IMG/VR virus record: IMGVR_UViG_3300023240_000133
Location: 1 to 22,010 of that record
Direction: 5' to 3' (one strand)
Source of the DNA: a virus
Length of the DNA stretch: 22,010 nucleotides
The translations under genes were made by a program, and so were the position numbers. Shown in pieces: positions 1 to 7,653 of this stretch. Numbering within the stretch: the stretch's first letter is position 1; each line of letters opens with the position of its first letter. A model generated the notes under the pieces. The model was given only the letters and a program-made list of their open reading frames with translations, ran no database searches and had not been told where the DNA came from.

Positions 1-243
1 CCCACCTTTCTCAGCACGAAGAGCCGCGGCTGTATATACATACTAATCTGCACAAGGGGGGCCTATTTTTTGAGTTTCCATCCCGGGTACCCCACCCCCA
101 TCTGTACCACGGACCCACCCCCTATCAACCCAAAAACCAACACCCCGGGGGGGTACTAAAAAATCTCGTTAACCTAACCTATTGATTAGCTTAAAACTCT
201 GCTGTACACTGGGCCAAATCGGTATAACTACCTGCGGAAAAAC
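1..243. other. non-coding leader with G/C tracts and palindromes
   Basis: No convincing gene is present upstream of the terminase small-subunit gene. The stretch contains long C runs (91-120), a C4G7 tract ending in GTAC (143-156), a perfect 10-bp palindrome TGTATATACA (31-40) and a GGGTACCC palindrome (85-92). GTACCCC at 87-93 is the reverse complement of GGGGTAC at 150-156, so the two could form a long-range hairpin. Phage packaging (pac or cos) sites often lie beside terS, so this is a reasonable place for one. That role is inferred from position and composition only. Confidence 0.4.
182..210 (+). promoter_or_regulatory. candidate sigma70-type promoter before the packaging genes
   Basis: TTGATT (182-187) and TACACT (205-210) are separated by exactly 17 bp. 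Each matches the bacterial -35/-10 consensus at four of six positions. The start codon of the small terminase gene lies 34 bp downstream. It could drive the packaging and head operon, but phage promoters are often non-consensus, so this is a candidate only. Confidence 0.35.
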
Positions 244-855
244 ATGTCTACTGTAAAAGTGGAGCCTACTAGGGCCCATAAAGTCCCGTATGACCTGTCT
301 GAAGAGAAGACAAACACTCTGTTCGACGAGATAACTGTCGCCGGAAATACAGCAGAGCTGCAAGTTGAGATGGGCGCACCCCTTGATTGCACTGAGGGCG
401 ACGCTGCCCGTGAGAAGGCCCTGCTAAAGGCCGTCGCAAACTCCTCCAAACCCGGCAATCTAACTGAAACCAATACAGCTTACGCTGCTGCGGCATTCCT
501 GCGTACCTACGGCCAACAACTTGCTGTGGATGCGGCTGAAGCCCGGGCGGCTATTACTAATAAGCTAATGGAAATTGCAGATTGCGGCGACCCACGGTAC
601 GAGTTGAAAGCACTAGAGCTCCTCGGCAAGCACAGCGACATAGGGATATTCACCCAGCGCAGTGAAATAACAGTCAACTATAAAGACCCGGTAGACCTAG
701 AAAACGCCATCAAGGCTAAGATTAAAAACCTCCTCAATGCCTCAGTTATAGATACCGTACCCCTAGACGCATCACTTGGTAGGCTAGACCAAGAAGAAAC
801 CCTACGCAGGTTAGACGAAACTCTAGGGGTGCTGGGGGAAGATGACGATGAGTAA
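244..855 (+). CDS. terminase small subunit (putative)
   Basis: A 203-aa protein directly upstream of the large terminase. The small subunit recognises the viral DNA packaging site and hands the concatemer to the large subunit. The middle is helical (about residues 70-130), ending in ELKALELLGKHSDIGIFTQR. This 'ELLGKH...F' pattern is typical of phage small terminases, where it links the DNA-binding part to the oligomerisation part. The tail is acidic (GEDDDE). The start at 244 is the first ATG of the frame and has only a weak purine stretch (GGAAAAA) before it. The 3' end overlaps the large-subunit gene, which suggests translational coupling. Assignment rests on the motif, the length and the neighbour; small terminases diverge strongly, so homology cannot be proved by eye. 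Confidence 0.8.
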   Translation: MSTVKVEPTRAHKVPYDLSEEKTNTLFDEITVAGNTAELQVEMGAPLDCTEGDAAREKALLKAVANSSKPGNLTETNTAYAAAAFLRTYGQQLAVDAAEARAAITNKLMEIADCGDPRYELKALELLGKHSDIGIFTQRSEITVNYKDPVDLENAIKAKIKNLLNASVIDTVPLDASLGRLDQEETLRRLDETLGVLGEDDDE

Positions 856-2377
856 GAGTGTATTTGATGGCATAGCCCTGTCAGACATACCTAAAATCTT
901 ACCCATGCTAACGCAGGTAGAGCAAGAAAAACTACTTGCCGAACTAGACCACCTAGCCCGCTTAAAGTTGAAAACAAAGGCCCAGACACGGTTTATAGAT
1001 TTCGTGAACCAGATGTGGCCCACCTTTATTAGTGGCAGACACCATGCAATTATGGCGGAGGCTTTTGAGAGAGTGGCATCGGGGGAATGTAAACGGCTCA
1101 TTATTAATATGCCACCGCGCCACACTAAAAGTGAATTTGCATCTTACCTATTACCCGCATGGTTCTTGGGTAAGTTCCCCAACAAAAAGATAATCCAAAC
1201 CTCGCACACAGCAGAACTAGCCGTGGGCTTTGGGCGTAAGGTGCGTAACTTAGTAGACCAAGATAACTACCGGGAGATATTCCCCGAGCTCACCCTACAA
1301 AGTGACTCAAAAGCTGCCGGACGGTGGAACACCAGTAAGGGTGGGGACTACTTCGCTATTGGTGTAGGCGGTGCAGTAACGGGTAAAGGTGCTGACCTGC
1401 TCATTATTGATGACCCTCACTCGGAACAAGAGGCCGCACTGGCAGAAGTTAACCCCGAGGTCTATGACAAAACCTACGAGTGGTATACATCAGGGCCCAG
1501 ACAGCGATTACAGCCCGGTGGGGCTATAGTTATAGTGATGACTCGCTGGAGTTTGCGTGATTTAACCGCAAAAGTGTTGAAATCTGCCGCGTTACGTGGT
1601 GGGGACGAGTGGGAAGTCATTGAATTTCCTGCACTTATGCCCTCTGGTAACCCTGTGTGGCCGGAATTCTGGGAACTTAAGGAGCTCGAAGCACTTAGGG
1701 AGGAACTACCCAACGGTAAGTGGATGGCGCAGTACCAACAGCAGCCAACTTCAGAAAACTCTGCTATAGTCAAGCGTGAATGGTGGCAGATTTGGGAAGA
1801 ACCCGAGCCGCCGGAGGTTAATTTCATAGTTCAATCGTGGGATACGGCCTTTGAGAAGACAAACAGATCAGATTACTCCGCTTGTACTACTTGGGGGGTG
1901 TTTTACCAGACCGGCGACGACGGGGTTGAGCGGGCAAACATAATATTACTCAATGCGTTCCGGGAAAGGATGGAATTTCCTAGGTTAAAGCGGGCCGCGG
2001 TGGAGCAGCACGAGGAATGGGCCCCAGATTCCCTGATTGTGGAGAAGAAAGCGTCAGGTTCGCCCCTAATTTACGAGCTTAGGGCTATGGGCATTCCCGT
2101 ACAGGAGTTTACTCCTACTAAGGGTAACGATAAGATAAGCCGACTTAATGCTGTGTCGGACATGTTTGCCTCAGGTATGGTTTGGGCCCCCAGCAAACGC
2201 TGGGCAGAAGAAGTAATTGAAGAGGTTGCTAGTTTTCCAGCGGGTGAGCACGATGACTATGTGGATTCCACAACTCAGGCTATGATGCGGTTCCGTAAGG
2301 GTGGGTTTATAAGACTCCCATCGGATTTAGAGGAAGAACAGCAGTATTTCAAACATAAAAAGGGTGGCTACTACTAA
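842..2377 (+). CDS. terminase large subunit (ATPase and nuclease)
   Basis: The DNA-packaging motor that docks on the portal, pumps DNA with ATP and cuts the concatemer; 511 aa is a normal length. Residues 90-97 (MPPRHTKS) are the Walker A-like loop. LLIIDD (186-191) is Walker B with the adjacent acidic residue. VIVMTRW (about 227-233) fits the coupling motif. The C-terminal RNase H-like nuclease shows D334 in QSWDTAF, E401 in IVEKKASG, and D471/D472 in HDDYVDS as probable metal ligands. The start at 842 (MTMSK) overlaps terS by 14 bp. An in-frame ATG at 848 sits 8 bp after GGGGGA (834-839) and may be the true start. The stop TAA overlaps the portal ATG (TAATG). The Walker A Thr-Lys-Ser is intact, so the motor should be active. 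Confidence 0.97.
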   Translation: MTMSKSVFDGIALSDIPKILPMLTQVEQEKLLAELDHLARLKLKTKAQTRFIDFVNQMWPTFISGRHHAIMAEAFERVASGECKRLIINMPPRHTKSEFASYLLPAWFLGKFPNKKIIQTSHTAELAVGFGRKVRNLVDQDNYREIFPELTLQSDSKAAGRWNTSKGGDYFAIGVGGAVTGKGADLLIIDDPHSEQEAALAEVNPEVYDKTYEWYTSGPRQRLQPGGAIVIVMTRWSLRDLTAKVLKSAALRGGDEWEVIEFPALMPSGNPVWPEFWELKELEALREELPNGKWMAQYQQQPTSENSAIVKREWWQIWEEPEPPEVNFIVQSWDTAFEKTNRSDYSACTTWGVFYQTGDDGVERANIILLNAFRERMEFPRLKRAAVEQHEEWAPDSLIVEKKASGSPLIYELRAMGIPVQEFTPTKGNDKISRLNAVSDMFASGMVWAPSKRWAEEVIEEVASFPAGEHDDYVDSTTQAMMRFRKGGFIRLPSDLEEEQQYFKHKKGGYY

Positions 2378-4851
2378 TGGCAATTGAAAAGCAAATATAC
2401 GACCTGCCTGTGGGCATAGAAGACATGGGCGAAGCTGAGGCTATGATTGAAATAGACCTCATGGCAGGAGATGGGACTGAAGTAGTCCTAGAAAATGGCG
2501 ATGTAGAGATAACTTTTGGGGGAGGCCCCGCTGAGGACGAGGAACTAGCCCCGTTTGACGCAAATCTTGCCGAATACCTAGACGACGAAGAGCTTACTAC
2601 GATAGCGAGTGAGTTAGTTGGGTATGTAGAGTCGGATATTGACTCCCGCAAGGAGTGGGCTAACACCTATGTCAAGGGTTTAGAGAGTATTGGCCTGAAA
2701 TACGAGGAAAAGACCGAGCCTTGGCAGAATGCTTGCGGTGTTTATAGCACTGTGTTAGCTGAGGCCAACATAAGGTTCCAAGCTGAGGCCATGAGTGAGA
2801 CATTTCCCGCTTCTGGGCCTGTGAAAACTAAGGTTCTAGGGGAAGTTACCAAGGATAAGGAGGATGCAGCCCTCCGTGTGCAGACAGACATGAATTATGA
2901 GCTGACTGAGGTGATGACGGAGTACCGCCCAGAGCACGAAAGGATGCTTTATAGTCTAGGATTGGCCGGTTCTGCTTTTAAAAAGGTGTATTTTGACCCT
3001 AGTTTAGGCCGCCAAGTAGCCCTATATATCCCCGCAGAAGACGTAATTGTGCCCTACGGAGCCTCTACAATAGAGCAAGCAGAGCGTGTAACTCACGTAA
3101 TGCGTAAGACAAAACACGAAATGACGACCTTACAAGCGGCTGGGTTCTATAGAGATATAGACTTAGGCGAGCCTGTGGCATACCACAGCGATATTGAGGA
3201 GCAGAAGGCTGAAGAAGGCGGATACTCCGTCACTGACGACGACCGGTATTGTGTATATGAGATAAACGCTAATCTTATTATAGATGGGGTAGATGTAGAT
3301 GAAACAGACGATGGCTACCAGTTAGCTAAGCCGTATGTGGTTACCATAGAGCGGGGCTCTAACCATGTGCTAGGTATCAGACGGAACTGGGAAGAGCCAG
3401 ACCCACTGATGTTGAAGCGTCAGCACTTCGTTCACTATGTATACGTACCGGGGTTTGGATTCTATGGGCTTGGCCTTATTCACATTATTGGGGGCTACGC
3501 TAAAGCGGGCACTTCCCTTATTCGTCAGCTTGTTGATGCTGGCACCCTATCCAATTTACCGGGCGGTCTTAAATCTAGAGGACTACGAGTTAAGGGAGAT
3601 GACACCCCCATTGGCCCCGGCGAGTTCAGGGATGTGGATGTACCATCAGGTTCGATTAGAGACAACATCCTACCCCTACCGTACAAAGAGCCCAGTCAAA
3701 CCTTACTGGCTTTGCTAGACAAGATTACCGATGAGGGTAGACGACTAGGTGCTATCTCGGATATGAACATATCTGACATGGGCGCTAACGCACCGGTGGG
3801 TACTACGCTCGCGCTACTTGAACGCACGCTAAAGCCAATGGCCGCGGTGCAGTCTCGGGTCCACTACGCGATGAAGCAGGAATTTAAACTACTGCGTAAG
3901 ATTATTGCCGAGTATGCCCCAGAGGAGTACGAGTACCTTCCCGAACGTGGAGAGGCTAGGGCCAGACAAGCTGACTACGCAATGGTAGAGGTTATACCTG
4001 TCAGCGACCCTAACAGCAGTACAATGGCTCAGCGGGTAGTGCAGTACCAGACGGTTCTACAAATGTCTCAAGGGGCTCCAGAGATATACGACCTACCCCA
4101 GTTGCATAGGCAGATGATTGAGGTACTGGGCATTCAAAACGCAGATAAGCTGGTGCCTACCTCAGCGGACTTGATCCCTACGGACCCAGTTAGTGAGAAC
4201 ATGAACGCCCTGAATGGTACCCCGATGAAAGCGGTTATATTCCAAGACCACGACTCGCACATTGCTACCCACCAAGCGTTTATGCAAGACCCGCAGATAG
4301 CGGCATTCATCGGGCAGAACCCAGCAGCGCAGCAGATCATGTCCGCTCTAACAGCTCATATAGGGGAGCATGTGGCGTTTAGCTACAGGCAGCAGATGGA
4401 GACTACCTTGGGTGTCCCACTACCTGCACCAGATACAGAACTACCAGAGGAGCAAGCGGTACAGTTGGCTCAGCTTATGGCACAGGCAGGACAGCAGTTA
4501 ACCCAGCAGAAGCAGGCCGCGGCGGCGCAGCAACAAGCGCAGCAGAAAGCCGAAGACCCCATAATCCAGATGCAACAGAGAGAGCTCGCCTTGAAGGAAG
4601 CTGAACTTCAGCGTAAGGCCCAGAAAGACCAAGCGGATACACAACTCGACGCAGCAAGACTACAGCTAGATACAGAGAAGGCAGGTAATACAACCTCACT
4701 CGAAGCGGCTCGCATAGCCTCACAGACAGACGCGGCCAATTCAAGCGCAGACTTAGCGGAAGCTAAACTAATGCTGGATGCAAACAAGGCGCGTAGGGAA
4801 GCTGAACTTCAGCGTAAGGAAGCGCAATATGACCCAAACCAGCCTAAATAA
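2377..4851 (+). CDS. portal protein
   Basis: The dodecameric ring at one head vertex through which DNA enters and leaves; it nucleates head assembly and binds terminase and connectors. The 824-aa protein starts at the ATG overlapping the terminase stop. An acidic N-terminus (about 1-70) is followed by a conserved core: KEWANTYVKGLESIGLKYEE, EPWQNACGVYSTVLAEA, MLYSLGLAGSAFKKVYFDP, then the IPAEDVIVPYGA region. From about residue 690 the chain is a Gln/Ala/Lys/Glu-rich predicted coiled coil with two KEAELQRK-type elements 67 residues apart. The length is closer to P22-like portals with a C-terminal barrel than to short siphovirus portals. Identity is inferred from the core pattern, the size and the position immediately after the large terminase. 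Confidence 0.92.
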   Translation: MAIEKQIYDLPVGIEDMGEAEAMIEIDLMAGDGTEVVLENGDVEITFGGGPAEDEELAPFDANLAEYLDDEELTTIASELVGYVESDIDSRKEWANTYVKGLESIGLKYEEKTEPWQNACGVYSTVLAEANIRFQAEAMSETFPASGPVKTKVLGEVTKDKEDAALRVQTDMNYELTEVMTEYRPEHERMLYSLGLAGSAFKKVYFDPSLGRQVALYIPAEDVIVPYGASTIEQAERVTHVMRKTKHEMTTLQAAGFYRDIDLGEPVAYHSDIEEQKAEEGGYSVTDDDRYCVYEINANLIIDGVDVDETDDGYQLAKPYVVTIERGSNHVLGIRRNWEEPDPLMLKRQHFVHYVYVPGFGFYGLGLIHIIGGYAKAGTSLIRQLVDAGTLSNLPGGLKSRGLRVKGDDTPIGPGEFRDVDVPSGSIRDNILPLPYKEPSQTLLALLDKITDEGRRLGAISDMNISDMGANAPVGTTLALLERTLKPMAAVQSRVHYAMKQEFKLLRKIIAEYAPEEYEYLPERGEARARQADYAMVEVIPVSDPNSSTMAQRVVQYQTVLQMSQGAPEIYDLPQLHRQMIEVLGIQNADKLVPTSADLIPTDPVSENMNALNGTPMKAVIFQDHDSHIATHQAFMQDPQIAAFIGQNPAAQQIMSALTAHIGEHVAFSYRQQMETTLGVPLPAPDTELPEEQAVQLAQLMAQAGQQLTQQKQAAAAQQQAQQKAEDPIIQMQQRELALKEAELQRKAQKDQADTQLDAARLQLDTEKAGNTTSLEAARIASQTDAANSSADLAEAKLMLDANKARREAELQRKEAQYDPNQPK
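4596..4819 (+). repeat. 23-bp direct repeat inside the portal coiled-coil tail
   Basis: An identical 23-bp sequence occurs at 4596-4618 and 4797-4819, exactly 201 bp (67 codons) apart and in the same reading frame, encoding the EAELQRK element twice. Each copy contains the near-perfect palindrome GCTGAACTTCAGC (6-bp arms, 1-nt centre). It is probably an old internal duplication within a coiled coil. Confidence 0.85.
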
Positions 4852-4866
4852 CCCAGAGGGAATCTA

Positions 4867-5064
4867 ATGGCTACTACCGTCTTTGGCGTGCTGAACAACA
4901 AGTTAACAGAGCATAAAACCTCTGCACAAGAATTTCTGAACAACGGGGGAGCTAAAGACTTCGCCGGGTACAGGGAGGGGTGTGGTGTAATTCAGGGTCT
5001 AAACATCGCACTTAGAGAACTAAATGACCTTTCGCGTAAATATATGGAAGAAGATGATGAGTAA
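4867..5064 (+). CDS. small conserved phage protein, function unknown
   Basis: A 65-aa protein beginning 15 bp after the portal stop, with AGAGGGAA as ribosome-binding site. The pattern EHKTSAQEFLNNGGAKDFAGYREGCGVIQGLNIA, then an amphipathic helix and an acidic end (MEEDDE), resembles small helical proteins I recall beside portal genes of marine phages. They have no assigned function. It is rich in charged helices and has no signal peptide or membrane segment. Its stop lies inside the start region of the next gene, so the two are probably coupled. It could be a portal- or scaffold-associated helper; that is a guess from position only. Confidence 0.8.
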   Translation: MATTVFGVLNNKLTEHKTSAQEFLNNGGAKDFAGYREGCGVIQGLNIALRELNDLSRKYMEEDDE

Positions 5065-5548
5065 AGCAGAAGTCGGGCAGACCAGTGTGCTTGTGGGGGC
5101 ATCAGGGGAACCACTAACGGAGCAGTTAGAGTTGTTTCCCGTGGAACCTACAGAACTAGAGAAAAAACGTAAGGGTAGGATTGAGACCGAGGCGGCGGAA
5201 GCTGCTGAAATAGAGGCCCAGATACCAGTACCTGTAGGTTACCGAGTACTTATCGCACTTCCAAACGTGGAAGAAACCTATGGTGAAAGTGGGTTAGTTA
5301 AGTCAAACCAGACTGTACGAGAGGAGTATATCTTGTCTACGGTTGGTGCAGTTATTGAGATGGGTAAGCAGGCGTATTCTGATAAAGAACGTTTCCCTAC
5401 TGGTCCGTGGTGTGCGGTGGGGGACTATGTAATGTTCCGGGCTAACACTGGTACGCGCTTTAAGGTGGGAACCCAAGAATATAGACTAATGAACGACGAC
5501 TCTGTAGAAGCAGTCGTTGCTGATCCGCGTGCTGTCACGCGAGCTTAA
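5057..5548 (+). CDS. GroES-like co-chaperonin
   Basis: About 163 aa. Residues 57-155 follow the Cpn10 (GroES) fold pattern: PVPVGYRVLIALPNVEETYG at the first strand, SGLVKSN where the mobile loop should be, STVGAVIEMGKQAY, WCAVGDYVMFRANTGTRF and EYRLMNDDSVEAVV. Such proteins can cap the host GroEL so that the viral capsid protein folds, as shown for T4 gp31. An extra charged N-terminal arm of about 55 residues is absent from bacterial GroES. The open frame extends up to 5024, but ATGs at 5054 and 5057 are better placed, after GGAAG (5047-5051) and overlapping the upstream stop. The position between portal and scaffold fits a role in head assembly. Family membership is by pattern; chaperonin binding is inference. 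Confidence 0.75.
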   Translation: MSKAEVGQTSVLVGASGEPLTEQLELFPVEPTELEKKRKGRIETEAAEAAEIEAQIPVPVGYRVLIALPNVEETYGESGLVKSNQTVREEYILSTVGAVIEMGKQAYSDKERFPTGPWCAVGDYVMFRANTGTRFKVGTQEYRLMNDDSVEAVVADPRAVTRA

Positions 5549-5558
5549 GGAGTAAGGT

Positions 5559-6590
5559 ATGGCTATGCAAGAAGTGGAGTACGAGTTCCCGGAACCAGAT
5601 GCGACTAATGCTGAGGTTGAGGTAACCCTAGACGAAAAAGAAACCAACAGTATAGAAGTAGAAGGTGCCGTTGGTAGAGAAGACATGAAGACCCCTGCTA
5701 AACAAAAAGCAGAGAGTGACTTTGAGATAGAAATTGAGGACGACACCCCCGCAGAAGATAGGGGGCGCAAAGCCACAACCCCGCCAGAGTCTGTAACTGA
5801 CGATGAGCTGGAGAACTACTCAGAGAAAGTTAAGAAGCGTATTAAGCACTTCAGTAAGGGCTACCATGATGAGCGTAGGGCTAAAGAAGATGCCATGCGT
5901 CAGTCCGGCGAGCTAGAGACCTACGCCCGTAGCCTGATGGCGGAGAACGAAAAGTTAAAGGGTTCCGCCGACCACAGCCATAATGCGTTAATAACCTCGG
6001 CCAAGAAACAGGTTCAAGCAGAAGTTGCTATGGCTCAGCGAGGGTATAAAGAAGCATACGAGGCGGGTAACTCAGATGCTATCGTAGAAGCCCAGCAGGC
6101 ACTTAACACGGCCCAGATACGGCAGGCAAAGGTAGACGGCCTGAAACCAAGAGAAATCCGGGCTTTACAAGCACAGGCCAATGCTGTACAACAACAGGTA
6201 AATGCCCCAGAACCGCAACCTGCGCGGGATGAGAAGGCCGAAAGCTGGAGAGGTGAAAACTCTTGGTTTGGAGCTGATGATGAAATGACCGCATTTGCGC
6301 TGGGGTTACATAACAAACTTACGAAAGATGGGGAAGACCCACGATCTGACGGGTACTACGACAAAATTAACGCTCGTATGCGACAAGTGTTCCCGGAAAG
6401 TTTTGACGAAGGTATAGAAGACACACCAGAGACTAAGAAGAAGGCAAGCAGTGTGGTTGCACCCGCTACGCGGAGCACAGCACCCCGAAAGGTGGTACTA
6501 AAGCAATCACAAGTAGCTATTGCTAGAAGACTTGGAATCTCGCTGGAAGAATACGCCAAACAGGCTGCCGTACTACTGAGGAACGAATAA
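5559..6590 (+). CDS. capsid scaffolding protein (putative)
   Basis: A 343-aa protein with a very acidic N-terminal third, a long Glu/Lys/Ala-rich helical middle (about 85-225) and a short C-terminal helix-turn-helix (KVVLKQSQVAIARRLGISLE, then YAKQAAVLLRNE). This is the usual architecture of scaffolds: an extended coiled coil inside the procapsid with a small C-terminal capsid-binding end. A conserved patch around residues 229-275 (SWFGADDEMTAFALGLHNKL, then DPRSDGYYDKINARMRQVFP) matches a pattern I associate with scaffolds of marine phages. AAGGAG (5548-5553) precedes ATG 5559. It lies between portal and capsid genes, the standard scaffold slot. No protease motif is visible, so removal of the scaffold is probably by exit or by another protease. 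Confidence 0.8.
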   Translation: MAMQEVEYEFPEPDATNAEVEVTLDEKETNSIEVEGAVGREDMKTPAKQKAESDFEIEIEDDTPAEDRGRKATTPPESVTDDELENYSEKVKKRIKHFSKGYHDERRAKEDAMRQSGELETYARSLMAENEKLKGSADHSHNALITSAKKQVQAEVAMAQRGYKEAYEAGNSDAIVEAQQALNTAQIRQAKVDGLKPREIRALQAQANAVQQQVNAPEPQPARDEKAESWRGENSWFGADDEMTAFALGLHNKLTKDGEDPRSDGYYDKINARMRQVFPESFDEGIEDTPETKKKASSVVAPATRSTAPRKVVLKQSQVAIARRLGISLEEYAKQAAVLLRNE

Positions 6591-7036
6591 TGACGCAAAA
6601 TAGAGCTAATAGAGAAGGTCAAACCCGAGCAAACACGGAACGTAAAGCAGCATGGGTACGGCCTGAAGCATTGCCAAGCCCCGTGCCGGAAGAAGGTTAT
6701 TCGTACCGCTGGGTTAGAGTTGCTATGATGGGTCAGGCTGACGCAGCCAACGTTTCTGCCAAAATGCGTGAAGGATGGGAACCTGTACCTGCTACAGCTC
6801 ACCCCGAGATATTCTCCGATGCCGTGGACGACCCCCGGTTTAAGGACAATATCATCGTTAGTGGTTTGATGCTGTGCAAGGCCCCAAACGAGATGGTTGC
6901 AGAAAGAGCGGCTTACTATTCAAACCAAGCCTCGTCTCAGATGCAATCTGTTGATAACAGTCTTATGCGAAACAATGACCCCCGTATGCCCCTATTTAAC
7001 GATAGGAAAACGAAGGTTACTTTCGGTAAAGGCTAA
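6590..7036 (+). CDS. conserved head-module protein, function unknown
   Basis: A 148-aa protein whose ATG overlaps the scaffold stop (TAATG), with GAGGAA just upstream. A basic N-terminus is followed by YSYRWVRVAMMGQADAANVS, KMREGWEPVPATAHPEI, VSGLMLCKAPNEMVAERAAY and a C-terminus NNDPRMPLFNDRKTKVTFGKG. The sequence looks like a conserved phage family, but I know of no function for it. Sitting between scaffold and decoration/capsid genes, it is probably a minor head component or assembly factor. No signal peptide, membrane segment or catalytic motif is seen. Confidence 0.8.
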   Translation: MTQNRANREGQTRANTERKAAWVRPEALPSPVPEEGYSYRWVRVAMMGQADAANVSAKMREGWEPVPATAHPEIFSDAVDDPRFKDNIIVSGLMLCKAPNEMVAERAAYYSNQASSQMQSVDNSLMRNNDPRMPLFNDRKTKVTFGKG

Positions 7037-7054
7037 CAAAATTAGGAGTTACAA

Positions 7055-7642
7055 ATGGCTTATCCAACAGTCAACGCTCCCTACGGCTTTGAGCCAGTTA
7101 ACCGTATAGACGGTATGCCTTATTCAGGTGCGACCCGATTGATTCCAATCGCAGGCACTTACAATACAGCTATCTTCAACGGTGATTTGGTTTCAGTCGC
7201 GGCGAACGGTTCGTTAGTAAAATTTACGGGCACTACTACAGGTTCTCCCTGCGGTGTGTTTATGGGCGTACAGTACGTCAATTCCCTCGGTCAGTTCACA
7301 CCGGCTCAGACTTACCCCGGCACTTCTGTAACGGAAGCGTATGGTATTGTTGTTGACGATCCGATGGCTGCTTTTAAAGTAGCGGTGACTAACGCTGGTA
7401 GTGCTATGTCTTCTGCGCCTTCGGCATCAGTTGGCGCTAACATGTCTGTATTAGCAGGCACGGGAAATGCTACCACGGGTAATTCTGGTTCGTCTGTATT
7501 AGCAGGCTCTGAAGCCGGAACCGCAGCTCTAGTTGTGCGCGTTATTGCCACAGTAGATGAAACTAAAACCGCTGCTGATACTTTTGTTGAGGTGATTGTT
7601 AAGATCAACTTGCATCAGTACAACAACACAACTGGCGTATAG
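7055..7642 (+). CDS. putative capsid decoration / head structural protein
   Basis: A 195-aa protein preceded by AGGAG and followed 11 bp later by the major capsid gene. It starts MAYPTVNAPYGFEPVNRIDG, then becomes rich in Gly, Ala, Thr, Ser and Val with alternating beta-type patterns (GVFMGVQYVN, AYGIVVDDPMAAFKVAV, VRVIATVDETKTA). Small beta-rich proteins directly upstream of the capsid gene are commonly head decoration proteins that clamp the shell. Isoleucine uses ATA once in eight, like the capsid gene and unlike the rest of the window, which suggests high expression and supports an abundant virion protein. The specific decoration role is inferred from position and composition. Confidence 0.65.
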   Translation: MAYPTVNAPYGFEPVNRIDGMPYSGATRLIPIAGTYNTAIFNGDLVSVAANGSLVKFTGTTTGSPCGVFMGVQYVNSLGQFTPAQTYPGTSVTEAYGIVVDDPMAAFKVAVTNAGSAMSSAPSASVGANMSVLAGTGNATTGNSGSSVLAGSEAGTAALVVRVIATVDETKTAADTFVEVIVKINLHQYNNTTGV

Positions 7643-7653
7643 GAGACTAGCAG

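Noticed and set aside
3437-3718. 93-codon + strand frame within the portal gene
   Set aside because: It is wholly inside the conserved portal core, has no ribosome site and no recognisable pattern.
5024-5053. ATG 5024 as start of the GroES-like gene
   Set aside because: It overlaps the previous gene by 41 bp without a ribosome site. ATG 5054 or 5057 follows GGAAG at a normal distance.
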